Source: Holophagaceae bacterium (GTDB taxonomy: Bacteria > Acidobacteriota > Holophagae > Holophagales > Holophagaceae). Taken from it: a stretch of 14,227 bases of DNA. Under the pieces are notes generated by a model, which worked only from the letters and a program-made list of their open reading frames with translations, had not been told where the DNA came from and did no database searches. The stretch covers positions 1 through 14,227 of the forward strand of contig JANXQX010000022.1 in the NCBI GenBank assembly GCA_025353305.1, read 5' to 3'. Position 1 is the stretch's first letter; the number at the start of each line of letters is the position of its first letter. Shown here piece after piece: positions 1 to 7,504 of this stretch. The translations under genes were made by a program, and so were the position numbers.

Positions 1-196
1 AGGTGCTGCCCTCATGTTCCTCGGCGAGGATGGCCTGGATGCCAACGCTCCTTGACCTCAGGGGCTCGTCATAGTGCCGCAGCATGTGGTACCGGGCCAG
101 TACGAAGAGGAGCGTTCCGATGATGCCGAGGCCCATCGCCAACGCGATGCAATACCACACCGTGAGCTTGAACCGGAGGGTGCGGCGCCAGCTCAT
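1..196 (-). CDS. Sensor histidine kinase, N-terminal fragment (cut by window edge)
   Basis: Only the first 65 codons lie inside the window; the rest continues past position 1. Its ATG (194-196) shares bases with the TGA stop of the response regulator gene (196-198), the ATGA overlap typical of co-translated two-component pairs. The visible protein starts with a short basic segment (RRTLRFK) followed by one hydrophobic stretch at about residues 11-33, which reads as the first transmembrane helix of a membrane-bound kinase. The next residues look like the start of a periplasmic sensor loop (about residues 34-65). No HisKA or ATPase domain is visible because the fragment ends too early. The kinase assignment therefore rests on the overlap with an OmpR-type regulator and on the membrane topology. 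The signal sensed cannot be inferred. Confidence 0.8.
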   Translation of the reverse strand, partial: MSWRRTLRFKLTVWYCIALAMGLGIIGTLLFVLARYHMLRHYDEPLRSRSVGIQAILAEEHEGST

Positions 197-876
197 CAGG
201 CGGGCTCCTGCAGGGTGTAGCCCACACCCCGAAGGGTCTGGATGAGCTTGACCGGCCGCCCCTGGTCGATCTTCTTCCGCAGGAAATTGATATAGACCTC
301 CACTAGGTTCGACCCGCCGTCATAGGCGTCATCCGAAGCCCAGACATTCGCCAGGATCATCGCGCGGGTGAGCGCGAGGCCTTTCCGGCTCATCAAATAT
401 TCCAGGAGAATGAGCTCCTTGGCGGTCAGGTCGATGGCATCGCCACCTCTCCGGACCTCCCGGGATTGGAGATCCAATTCAAGATCCGCCACTTTCAGCA
501 CGTTCCGCAATTCCACGGCGGGCCGGCGCGTGACGGCCCGTAGCCGCGCCAGCAGTTCCTTGAAGTCGAAGGGCTTGGGAAGGTAATCGTCGGCGCCGAG
601 ATCAAGCCCCCGGACCCGGTCCTCCACACTGCTCCGAGCGGTGAGCATCAGGATCGGGACCGTGCTCCCGGCCTTGCGCAGCCCGCGCAGCACTTCGAAA
701 CCGTCCTTCTTGGGCAGCATTACATCCAGGATGATGGCGGCGTAGGCGCCTTCCAGCGCCATGTCCAAGCCCAGCTCGCCGTCCTCGGCCCAATCGGCGA
801 TGTAGCCGTTTTCCTTCAGGCCCTTGTGGAGCACCATGGCGAATTTCGCTTCGTCTTCGACAATGAGGATTTTCAT
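196..876 (-). CDS. OmpR/PhoB-family response regulator
   Basis: A 226-residue two-component response regulator. The receiver domain (about residues 1-115) shows the acidic pair E7/D8, the phosphoacceptor D51 in ILDVMLP, T79 in LMLTAR and K101 in PKPFD. The winged-helix DNA-binding domain (about 130-225) ends in the usual RGVGYTL motif. By eye it resembles the CusR/CopR-like branch, but ligand or target specificity cannot be claimed. I chose the ATG at 876 because MKILIVEDE is the canonical receiver start and GAAGGA lies just upstream; the reading frame stays open to 951, but that extension looks unlike a receiver. It overlaps the kinase gene downstream. It lies about 560 bases beyond the end of the cytochrome cluster on the same strand, so control of that cluster is possible but not shown. 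Confidence 0.95.
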   Translation of the reverse strand: MKILIVEDEAKFAMVLHKGLKENGYIADWAEDGELGLDMALEGAYAAIILDVMLPKKDGFEVLRGLRKAGSTVPILMLTARSSVEDRVRGLDLGADDYLPKPFDFKELLARLRAVTRRPAVELRNVLKVADLELDLQSREVRRGGDAIDLTAKELILLEYLMSRKGLALTRAMILANVWASDDAYDGGSNLVEVYINFLRKKIDQGRPVKLIQTLRGVGYTLQEPA

Positions 877-1169
877 GGATTCCTTCACAACCGCCGGATG
901 AACCATCCGACACCCGGTTAGGCAATGGATGAATGGTATCGGCAACCGCACGTCCGCCTTGGAATACGAAAATCGATCTCCGTGTGTCGGACCGCACGGC
1001 TTTGGTTCGGCGGATGGAAGCCGGAGGGCCCCGCGTAGGACGAGTCGTATATGGAGTTTGGCAAGTTTCCAATCAAGTCGCTTGAACCCTTGTCGCCCAC
1101 TGAAGGACCAATGTTCTCGGCAGCTCTATCGGTGCAAGGCCGGAGAAAAAGGCCGCACGGATTTCAGAA

Positions 1170-1217
1170 GTGATCCAGGTCACTCACTTTCATTCCGGTT
1201 TTGAATCTGCATTTAAG
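1170..1217 (+). promoter_or_regulatory. CRP-like palindrome and putative orphan promoter, plus strand
   Basis: GTGA-TCCAGG-TCAC (1170-1183) is a perfect half-site pair with six bases between, extended to AGTGA/TCACT. It is followed by CACTTT, then GTTTT, then TTTAAGG, with the TTTAAG centre 38 bases from the palindrome centre. The same elements at the same spacing precede tetraheme cytochrome A on the other strand. Pointed this way it faces no recognisable gene and would transcribe toward the 3' end of the parvulin gene, antisense to it. Confidence 0.5.
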
Positions 1218-1413
1218 GTTGACGCCTCAGGTTGGGGAATGCCGGACAGGGCAAGTCGGTTTCTCGCTTCACCCATTCCCGATCCACCGAATCCTTTTCA
1301 ACGATCAACCAAGGGATGCCCCAGATGTTCCAGTGCCGCTGAGCGATGACCGCCGCGGAACTGGCCTGGCCACCGGATCGATGGCCAGCCCCCGCGGTCC
1401 CGTGAGCGATCCC

Positions 1414-1429
1414 GGGGCGGAAGCGCCCC
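1414..1429 (-). terminator. GC hairpin after the parvulin gene
   Basis: GGGGCG and CGCCCC pair around a four-base loop, starting 8 bases after the stop codon of the parvulin gene. There is no T-tract on either strand, so this may be a processing or stability hairpin rather than a classical intrinsic terminator. Its position at the end of the five-gene minus-strand set supports a 3'-end role. Confidence 0.4.
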
Positions 1430-1437
1430 CGTGGCCG

Positions 1438-3069
1438 TCAGTTTCCCTGCTTGGCGGATAGGTTCTCTGGGAAGGTCTTGATCCCGATTCCCGTGCGTCC
1501 CTCCCCATCCAGGTACCTGGATACCACGGCCTCCCCCTGGGTCCGGAGGTAGTCCTTCTTCACGTCCTCGAGGCATTCCTTCAGGGGCAGCACATCGCCC
1601 GGCCGCCGTTCCAGCACCTTGAAGAGCATGAACCCCTCGGCGAAAGGCACAGGGCCGATGAGGCTACCGCCGCCAATCTTCTGCAAAGCGTCAATGGCCT
1701 CCCGGGGAAGCACCTTCCGCAGGGCCGAAATCTCCAGCCAGCCGGCGTCCCACTGGCCTGTGGACTCTTTGTTGGCGTACTTCTCCACGAGCTGGTTCCA
1801 GGGAACGCCCCTCATGGAATCCTGCGCAGCCTTGTTAATGGCCTCCGGCTGATCCGCCACCAGGAGGTAGACCTTGACGGCGCCCGCGCCCCGGAAGCGG
1901 TCCTTTTGCGCGCCATAGTGGGCATTCAAATCCGCTTCCGGGACCTGGTAGCTGGACAGGAAGGTCGCCGAGAACGCACGGTAGGCCGTTTCGCGTTCGG
2001 AATCCCAGATGGCCGCCTGAAGCTCCGGCAGCTTGTCCAGCCCTGCCTTTTCGGCGGCCAGTTCCAGCCGGTAGTCATCAGCCAACAGATCGAGAAACTT
2101 GCCCTTGGTCTCGGGGCCGAGACCGTGGCTCTGCCCGCTCACATTCATGGCCTCGGCGAGGTACTGCTTGAGTTCTTTCAGGGAGATCTTCCTGGACCCC
2201 ACCTTCCCGGCCACGCGCTTGTCATCGCCGGGCGCCGGTTCGGTGGTGCGATCCAGGTTCAACACGGCCCGGTCCTGGTTCAGCGGGTATTTGCTGCGCA
2301 GGGGGCCCAGGGCCCCGGGGCGCCGCTGGTTCTGGTTCATCTCCTGGAGGCTCGCCAAGACCTTGGCCTTGTTAATGTCGTAATCAGCTTCGGTGGGAGC
2401 CTTGATTTCCAGCACTTTGGCCACATGCCAGCCGAATTCCGTCTGGAAGGGGCCGCACAGATCTCCCGCCTTGGCCCCGAAGATGGCGTCCGCAAAGGGC
2501 TTGACCACCTGCTCGCGTTTGATCCAGCCAAGGTCACCTTGGTTTCTGGCCACCGAGGGATCCCTGGAAAGGGCCGTGGCCACCGCTTCAAACCGCTCCC
2601 CCCGCCTGATCCGGGCCAGGGCTGCCTGAGCAAGATCCTGCGTCTTGCAGAGCAGGTGGAGTGCGTGGCGCTGCTCCCCCGATTGCAGGAAGTGGGCCTT
2701 GGCCATGGCCTCGGTCATGGCCGGAGGACCGGGCTGCCGATCGAGGTAGGCCTTGCTCAATACGACGGTGCGGTTCCGATTCTTGAAGGCCTCCCAATCG
2801 TCGCCCTTCAGCATTCCGCGCCGGGTGGCCAACTGCCAGGCGACCTCCCGGCGAACCAGCGCGTCCAGTGCGGCCGCAGGTGAGGTGGCAGGATGCTGCT
2901 GCTGGTAGTAGGCCCACTGGGATTGGCCAACCCATAGGCTTTCCACCTGGGCCACCGGCTTGGCTGGCCGCCGGTTGCAGCCCGGCAGACAAAGGAGAAC
3001 AGCCGATCCCGCGAACAGAACACCCCGGAACTTTGTGTGCGTCGGACTGCTACGAAGAAAGCTCAGCAT
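1438..3069 (-). CDS. Lipoprotein with two parvulin-type peptidyl-prolyl isomerase domains
   Basis: 543 residues. The N-terminus has a lipoprotein signal: a hydrophobic core and a lipobox LPGC with the acylated cysteine at residue 31, so the protein is probably membrane anchored and periplasm-facing. A helical chaperone-like part (about 40-130) is followed by a parvulin domain at about 133-223 (HALHLL at the start, DLGWIKREQ and FGWHVAKV further on). A second, more divergent copy lies at about 397-488 (VKVYLLV, WDAGWLE, GFMLFKVLERR). This is a SurA/PrsA-like plan: cis-trans proline isomerisation and holding of exported proteins. Genes for such isomerases accompany filament-forming cytochrome genes in Geobacter (recalled family knowledge). 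It is last in the minus-strand series, 56 bases after the octaheme cytochrome, so assisting barrel or cytochrome assembly is a reasonable inference. AAGGA lies 9 bases before the ATG. The catalytic competence of domain 2 is uncertain. Confidence 0.9.
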   Translation of the reverse strand: MLSFLRSSPTHTKFRGVLFAGSAVLLCLPGCNRRPAKPVAQVESLWVGQSQWAYYQQQHPATSPAAALDALVRREVAWQLATRRGMLKGDDWEAFKNRNRTVVLSKAYLDRQPGPPAMTEAMAKAHFLQSGEQRHALHLLCKTQDLAQAALARIRRGERFEAVATALSRDPSVARNQGDLGWIKREQVVKPFADAIFGAKAGDLCGPFQTEFGWHVAKVLEIKAPTEADYDINKAKVLASLQEMNQNQRRPGALGPLRSKYPLNQDRAVLNLDRTTEPAPGDDKRVAGKVGSRKISLKELKQYLAEAMNVSGQSHGLGPETKGKFLDLLADDYRLELAAEKAGLDKLPELQAAIWDSERETAYRAFSATFLSSYQVPEADLNAHYGAQKDRFRGAGAVKVYLLVADQPEAINKAAQDSMRGVPWNQLVEKYANKESTGQWDAGWLEISALRKVLPREAIDALQKIGGGSLIGPVPFAEGFMLFKVLERRPGDVLPLKECLEDVKKDYLRTQGEAVVSRYLDGEGRTGIGIKTFPENLSAKQGN

Positions 3070-3125
3070 GGAGGGAATCCTTCAAGACAATGCCTCAACG
3101 GGCTCTGCGGCGCAGGAGGCGTGCT

Positions 3126-4325
3126 TCAGTAACGGGTTTGGAGGTGATCGTAGCCGTGGCAGGAAAGGGTGCAGGTGCCATGCCCCAAGCCACTCCTACT
3201 AAAATCCACTGCCCCCAGTGAGGAGCGGGTCACAACATTGGAATCAAAGGCGATCAAGGAGGGATATTTTCTCGATCCATGGGGATCGTGGCAGGTGGCG
3301 CAAGGCGTGGCAAACCCGAGTCCCGCAGAGGGGGACTGGGATTGACCCGGCTTTGCCTGCGGCGTTGCCCGGGGCATCCGGAGCGAGCGCCCCGCTGGGA
3401 ATTTGCCGGCCGTAAACCCCAGGATGTGCTCGCGATGGAGGGGGAAGGAGCCATTGGATTCGATGGACCGTTTGTCATGGCAGAGGTAGCAGAGGTCGTT
3501 GGCTGAACCGCCCAGGAAGGCCGAATCCCGCTCATGCCCATAGGCCGCCCTGAGCAGGGAGGGGAACTTCGAAAAGTGGGGTCCCCGCAGGCCATTGGTA
3601 TCGGGATTGGCATGGCAGGACGTGCAGTCCAGACGATCCTTGAAGGGGCTCATCCGCAGGCTGGGAAGGTCAATGTGCTCCGAGGCCAACCGACCCATGC
3701 CGTGCCTGGACCCCGCGCCCTTGCTGAACAAGGCCCCCACATCCGCCTCGCCGTGGGTGAGCGGGGCGGCCTCGGGGCCGGCATGGCAGCTGAAGCAGAC
3801 CTGGGAGGCCGCGACGGGGACCATCCCCTTCAGCAACTGCCCCCGCTCGTCAAAGGCCGCGCCCTTCAATTTGCCCGCCCGCTTTCCGTGGGGGTCATGG
3901 CAGCCCGAGCAGCCGTTCTTCAGGGTCAAGGGATGAGCCCCTTCCTTCACCACCCGTTGGTAGCTGGTGGTCTGGGCGCCGCCCCCCCGCACCCCATGGC
4001 TGGAGCCGCCGGGCGGAACCGCGTACCTAGCCTCCTGGGGGACCTTGGCCGGGACCGGGTTGGCACCCGGCAGTCGGGCCGCCGACAGGGACTGGGGTTT
4101 GCCACCAGGGTTGCTCGCCTTGGGCAGATGGCAGGAGATGCAGACAGCATCATCACCGACGCGCCCCCGGCGCCCTTTGCCATCCACTGGGTCGTGCTGC
4201 TGGTGGCAGGACCGGCAGTCCTGGTGGACAGCGATGGCTGGGACAAGCGGATTCTGGGCCCACAGGGTGATCCCCGTGATCAGGCAGGCGAGGGACACCC
4301 GGCCGAGCCGCGGCCTCAGCAGCAT
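3126..4325 (-). CDS. Octaheme-type periplasmic cytochrome c (seven CXXCH plus one CXXXCH)
   Basis: 399 residues with an N-terminal signal peptide (about 1-24). Seven CXXCH motifs occur at roughly residues 37 (CRSCH), 62 (CISCH), 139 (CSGCH), 177 (CFSCH), 234 (CTSCH), 278 (CYLCH) and 341 (CATCH). An eighth site near 384 is CTLSCH, with one extra residue between the cysteines. CHDPHG and similar motifs supply spare histidines for bis-His ligation. The gene follows the outer-membrane barrel gene by 97 bases. A porin next to an eight-haem periplasmic cytochrome is the layout of Geobacter porin-cytochrome conduits (OmbB/OmaB type, known by family), so it may plug the barrel from the periplasm. The ATG at 4325 is chosen because the signal peptide starts there; it has no good ribosome site. 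An upstream ATG at 4401 in another frame does have one, so translational coupling is possible. Confidence 0.9.
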   Translation of the reverse strand: MLLRPRLGRVSLACLITGITLWAQNPLVPAIAVHQDCRSCHQQHDPVDGKGRRGRVGDDAVCISCHLPKASNPGGKPQSLSAARLPGANPVPAKVPQEARYAVPPGGSSHGVRGGGAQTTSYQRVVKEGAHPLTLKNGCSGCHDPHGKRAGKLKGAAFDERGQLLKGMVPVAASQVCFSCHAGPEAAPLTHGEADVGALFSKGAGSRHGMGRLASEHIDLPSLRMSPFKDRLDCTSCHANPDTNGLRGPHFSKFPSLLRAAYGHERDSAFLGGSANDLCYLCHDKRSIESNGSFPLHREHILGFTAGKFPAGRSLRMPRATPQAKPGQSQSPSAGLGFATPCATCHDPHGSRKYPSLIAFDSNVVTRSSLGAVDFSRSGLGHGTCTLSCHGYDHLQTRY

Positions 4326-4378
4326 GGCCAATCGGCACGATGACGACCCGCGTCCCCGGCACCACCACGACCAGCATC

Positions 4379-4393
4379 CCCGGCGCCGCCGGG
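4379..4393 (-). terminator. Intercistronic GC hairpin between barrel and octaheme genes
   Basis: CCCGGC and GCCGGG pair around a three-base loop, about 30 bases after the barrel stop codon. No T-tract follows. It is more likely an mRNA processing, attenuation or stability element than a complete terminator, because the next gene on the strand lies only about 55 bases further on. Confidence 0.35.
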
Positions 4394-4422
4394 CCGCCCA
4401 TCCTCCTCCCCTGGTTGTTGCA

Positions 4423-6192
4423 TCAGCGCCGTCCGAATCCATAGAGGGCGATGGTATCAAAGACTCGCAGCAGATCCAGGGTGATCTGGTTGAAATGGTT
4501 CCCATCGTCGCGGCGGACCATCTGAAAGCCTAGCCGGATACCTAAGTTCCCCACCTCTAGATCGGTGGAGGCGGAGACGACCGTGCTGGCCGGGCCCTGG
4601 CTGGTGATGAACCGGGACCAGTACACCCCGTAGGGCACGCCAAGGAGCCCAGAGTTGAGAGTCAAGCCATAGAACCTCGAGGCTGATTTGGTAGGGCCCG
4701 GGGTGCCGGAGGATGACCCATTCCCCGCGGAGGGAAGTGCCCCCTGTTCAGAATGGGCGTAGCCCATGGAGCCCGCCAGGGAGGAACCCCTGAACACTTC
4801 GGACACGTTCAGGGAGAGGTTCTTCTCCTCCAGGCGTTGGCCCACCTGCGCCAACCCGTTGTCCCGCCGGAGGTCGCCCATGGTGAACACCCTCAGACCC
4901 TCGGCCAGCTTCAGGGCGCCGGTGGCCCTCAGCCAGTCCAGCTTGCCGCCCCCGTCGGCCTGGGTGTGGGACAGGTCGGCAGTGAAGTTGAAGGCCCCCT
5001 CCTGATACCTTCGGCGCCTCTGGATCTCCTGGGCCAGCTCGGAGGGCACGTAGCCCGGGGCGTAGTCCTCCTGGATGCGGCGAAGGAAGTTCTGCTCGGA
5101 ATAAAAGAAAAGGGCGTGCTTCACCAAGTCGGGGACGGTGCCCCCATCGGCGACCCCGACATGCCAGGAGCGCCGGCTCCCGGAGGCAGACTCACCCGTG
5201 GTGCCGGTGCTGAGGGTCTGGCTGGCCCGGGACTCGGCCACATCGGCCAAGACGCGCCAGTTGGGGGTGAGGCTGTAGGCCAGGCCCAGAGACGCACTGG
5301 CCTGGCTGGAGCCCTGTGCATCCCCCGCGGCGGATTGGGTGCTCAGGGCCAGGGAGCCGAAGATGGAGCGCCGTTCGGTGGTGAACACCAGGGACTGGGC
5401 GGTCAGGGCGGAGGTGACCCGGGAGCCGGATTGCGTATGCTCGTCCACCACCAGCGTGGAGATGGAGGTGTAGCGCCCGAAACTGCCCGACAGGCCTCCG
5501 GCAAGGCCGACGGAGGAGGACCCCGCCTGGGCCGAGGCGGCCAAGTTGGTGTTCAGGGACCAGGTCGGGGAGAACCGGGTATCCGTCGTGCCATACAGGT
5601 AGTTGTTCTGGAAGCTGGCGAAGCCGCCCGAGCCTGAGAAGGCCTGGTGGGTGGCTGACACGGTGGCCCGGGTGGTCGCGAACTGCTGAGTGGCTGTGGC
5701 CGTCTCCTGGGACCAGACGTTGGTAGCTGGCCCCTGGGAGGACCGCCCCTCCCGAAAAGTGACCTGGAGATCCTGGACCGTCTGCCCCCGGTAGACCAGG
5801 GCGGCCCCGTAGACGTCCGTGTGGGCGCGCTCCCCACCCGCCAGCTCCGGGGACTGGGAGTGGCTGTAGTCCAGGCTCAGGTGGAAGGGGCGGTAGGGGA
5901 AGAGCGTGGCCCGAACGCCATAATTGTTCAGGCCCAGGGTTGAAGGCTGATCGCCCGAACCGTGCGCGTAATCCACGGCGCCCGCCAGGCCCAGGGTGCC
6001 CAGCCGGTCCTCCACCAGTGGCATCTGAGCCTGGAAGCCATAGGTGGCGCTGGTGGAAGCGGAAGCCGCTTCCTGATTGAACTGCCAGCGGTTGTAGTGA
6101 AGTTGGAACACCTGGTCGAGTAGCACGGCCTCCTGAGCCGGCGCCACCAGGGTGGCGCCGGCCAAGGCCAAGCCGATCAGGGACATCCTCAC
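4423..6192 (-). CDS. Putative outer-membrane beta-barrel (porin-like conduit protein)
   Basis: 589 residues. It has a signal peptide (MSLIGLALAGATLVAPAQ region, about residues 3-20). The rest is rich in alternating polar and hydrophobic residues, with many Ser/Thr/Gly/Gln/Tyr and turn-like GS-rich loops, as in transmembrane beta-barrels. There are no haem motifs and no long hydrophobic helices. The last residues (LYGFGRR) are not the classical terminal phenylalanine but carry aromatics in a strand-like pattern. The exact family is not recognised. The role as the porin of a porin-cytochrome conduit is inferred from length, composition and the octaheme cytochrome gene immediately downstream. 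A GTG at 6192 has GGAG five bases upstream and is used here; the ATG at 6186, two codons in, is an alternative start. Strand number cannot be given without a structure prediction. Confidence 0.75.
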   Translation of the reverse strand: MRMSLIGLALAGATLVAPAQEAVLLDQVFQLHYNRWQFNQEAASASTSATYGFQAQMPLVEDRLGTLGLAGAVDYAHGSGDQPSTLGLNNYGVRATLFPYRPFHLSLDYSHSQSPELAGGERAHTDVYGAALVYRGQTVQDLQVTFREGRSSQGPATNVWSQETATATQQFATTRATVSATHQAFSGSGGFASFQNNYLYGTTDTRFSPTWSLNTNLAASAQAGSSSVGLAGGLSGSFGRYTSISTLVVDEHTQSGSRVTSALTAQSLVFTTERRSIFGSLALSTQSAAGDAQGSSQASASLGLAYSLTPNWRVLADVAESRASQTLSTGTTGESASGSRRSWHVGVADGGTVPDLVKHALFFYSEQNFLRRIQEDYAPGYVPSELAQEIQRRRRYQEGAFNFTADLSHTQADGGGKLDWLRATGALKLAEGLRVFTMGDLRRDNGLAQVGQRLEEKNLSLNVSEVFRGSSLAGSMGYAHSEQGALPSAGNGSSSGTPGPTKSASRFYGLTLNSGLLGVPYGVYWSRFITSQGPASTVVSASTDLEVGNLGIRLGFQMVRRDDGNHFNQITLDLLRVFDTIALYGFGRR

Positions 6193-6231
6193 AAAGACTC
6201 CAAAGGCTTGGGTGGAGTTCCCATTATGCCA

Positions 6232-6257
6232 GCGGGGGAGGGCAAGCCCTCCCCCGC
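6232..6257 (-). terminator. Strong GC hairpin between tetraheme cytochrome A and the barrel gene
   Basis: A perfect 12-base inverted repeat (6232-6243 with 6246-6257) begins about 20 bases after the tetraheme A stop codon and ends 40 bases before the barrel start. There is no T-tract. Such a hairpin could partly stop transcription or protect the upstream message, giving more cytochrome than porin from one promoter. Confidence 0.5.
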
Positions 6258-6277
6258 GCAGGTTCTAGAAGGGGCGA

Positions 6278-7057
6278 TTACTTCTTGTGGCAGGCGATGC
6301 AAAGCGCGGAACCCACGCCATTGTCGATGCGCAGGAAGGGCGCTCCGCCCTGGCCGGTTGCCAGGGACTTGGAGTAGTTGTGCACATCGTGGCAGCTGCC
6401 GCACTGGACCTTGCCGCTGAAGAGCGGGAGGTACGTGCCGACCACAGTTGTCTTGCCGCCGAAATACTGGGAGGTGCCGGTGTCAGGGGCTTTGAGGCCG
6501 AGATCCTTGGTGGCATCGTAGGTGACGCTGATCGGGTGGTCGCTGGTGAAGTCACCACCTTTGCCCTTCAGCAGATAGGAAGCGGCGACGGTGCCATCGG
6601 GATTGATGATGGTGGAACCGAAGCTGACCTGGCCGGCATTGGTGTAGGTTGACTTGTAGGGGATCTGCGGGTCGACGGTGGCGGAAATGGCCACCGAGCC
6701 GTCGTGGCAGGAGATGCACGCCAGGCTCACGCCGGTGGGGCTGGTGTCTACGCCCAGCAGGATGTTGGAAGCGTCGCTCTTGGCGTTCAGAGCGTTGTAC
6801 ATTGTGAAGGTGGCCTGCGAGGTCGTCGCGTGGTTCCACAGGGGTACCAGCTGGGTGGTGGTGGTAGCGATGTGGGGAAGGTGGCAGTAGACGCAGGTTT
6901 CCGTGGTGGCGGCGGTGACGCCATTGTTGAGCTTGGACACGGTCACGCCGTGGGTGTTCATGTCGTGGTAGGAACCCGCGATGCCGGAGGCGGGTTGGCC
7001 GGCATTCAGGCTGATGGCGGCGGCGCCAGCGGCGAGGAGGAGAAGGATGCGTTTCAT
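6278..7057 (-). CDS. Tetraheme cytochrome c A, OmcE-like candidate filament subunit
   Basis: 259 residues with a clear Sec signal (MKRILLLLAAGAAAISLNAG, about 1-20). Four CXXCH motifs: CVYCH (55-59), CISCH (114-118), CGSCH (219-223), CIACH (253-257). Outside the motifs, H31 (SYHD), H62 (CHLPH), H174 (DHP) and H226 (CHDVH) are shared with paralogue B, giving one candidate distal ligand per haem. The length, four bis-His haems and the IAGSYHD-like N-terminus fit the OmcE type of tetraheme cytochrome that forms extracellular filaments in Geobacter (family knowledge); filament formation here is inference. The start at 7057 is supported by AAGGAG seven bases upstream. It follows NHL gene A after a 447-base gap with its own promoter candidate and precedes the barrel gene. 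It may also be a simple periplasmic electron carrier. Confidence 0.9.
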   Translation of the reverse strand: MKRILLLLAAGAAAISLNAGQPASGIAGSYHDMNTHGVTVSKLNNGVTAATTETCVYCHLPHIATTTTQLVPLWNHATTSQATFTMYNALNAKSDASNILLGVDTSPTGVSLACISCHDGSVAISATVDPQIPYKSTYTNAGQVSFGSTIINPDGTVAASYLLKGKGGDFTSDHPISVTYDATKDLGLKAPDTGTSQYFGGKTTVVGTYLPLFSGKVQCGSCHDVHNYSKSLATGQGGAPFLRIDNGVGSALCIACHKK

Positions 7058-7134
7058 GGTGGTGCTCCTTGAGAGGGATGGGGGGGACTGGTTCGGGTCT
7101 CTTGACCACGACATAGTCAATCTGAGCCGCGGAC

Positions 7135-7182
7135 CTTAAAGGACGCTTAAAAACGCCTGACAAAGTGGGTGATATTCGTCAC
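7135..7182 (-). promoter_or_regulatory. CRP-like palindrome and promoter of tetraheme cytochrome A
   Basis: On the minus strand GTGA-CGAATA-TCAC (7182-7169) is followed by TTGTCA (7163-7158), 17 bases, then TTTAAG (7140-7135), about 78 bases before the cytochrome start. The arrangement resembles a CRP/FNR-activated sigma-70-type promoter. The same blocks at the same spacing recur at 1170-1217 on the plus strand, which argues that they are functional elements. Confidence 0.5.
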
Positions 7183-7437
7183 GGTTCAGGCGCCATATGC
7201 CCCAGCAGCATTCCGACCTGGCATCCACCCACAACACATGCTTCTGGGTCGATCCGCCAGGAAATGCTGCGCCCAGCGATCTCCCTGGCGCCTGGACTGG
7301 AGGTAGGGCTGGCGCGGCCCGCGGGGTGGGTGGCGCCTGGGGATTGAGCGGTCTCATGACGATCCCCTCCTGGCCAGCCGGCCCACCAAGGAGGCCAGTC
7401 GGGCTCGGTTTTTCTCACGGGGAGCCCCACGCGTTAC

Positions 7438-7472
7438 CCCCCGAGGCCCTTCCCTGTCAGGGGCCTCGGGGG
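7438..7472 (-). terminator. Perfect 12-bp hairpin after NHL gene A
   Basis: CCCCCGAGGCCC (7438-7449) pairs with GGGCCTCGGGGG (7461-7472) around an 11-base loop, 32 bases after the stop of NHL gene A. No T-tract follows on either strand. It probably ends or attenuates the NHL message before the separately promoted cytochrome gene. Confidence 0.55.
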
Positions 7473-7504
7473 CGAACGCAGCGCCGGAGCGGGTGCCGGG
7501 GTGG

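Larger units (their letters stand above)
877..1437. other. Intergenic region between the two-component system and the parvulin gene
   Basis: No convincing gene is seen in these 561 bases; the short open frames lack ribosome sites and family features. It must hold the promoter of the regulator/kinase pair. A weak candidate on the minus strand is TTGATT (1076-1071) with ATATAC (1052-1047), and the first hexamer sits in a small inverted repeat, TCAAG-TCG-CTTGA (1073-1085). Two stronger items are listed separately: a CRP-like palindrome with a plus-strand promoter, and a GC hairpin after the parvulin stop codon. Confidence 0.5.
7058..7504. other. Intergenic region between NHL gene A and tetraheme cytochrome A
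   Basis: 447 bases without a supportable gene; the short open frames here lack ribosome sites and recognisable content. It carries a hairpin just after the NHL stop (7438-7472), a weaker GGGCTC/GAGCCC inverted repeat near 7403-7426, a CRP-like palindrome with promoter elements at 7135-7182, and a leader of about 70 bases before the cytochrome. Nothing is seen in 7183-7400. Confidence 0.5.

Noticed and set aside
876..951. Longer N-terminus for the response regulator
   Set aside because: The extra 25 residues are unlike any receiver domain and the internal ATG has a ribosome site and a canonical start.
1906..2883. Long plus-strand open frame opposite the parvulin gene
   Set aside because: It is the antisense shadow of a well-supported gene in GC-rich DNA, with no ribosome site, domain or signal peptide. 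Similar shadows at 3534-4343 and 4753-5637 were rejected for the same reason.
7136..7357. Short minus-strand open frame of 73 codons before tetraheme cytochrome A
   Set aside because: No ribosome site or recognisable content, and its end overlaps the promoter elements.
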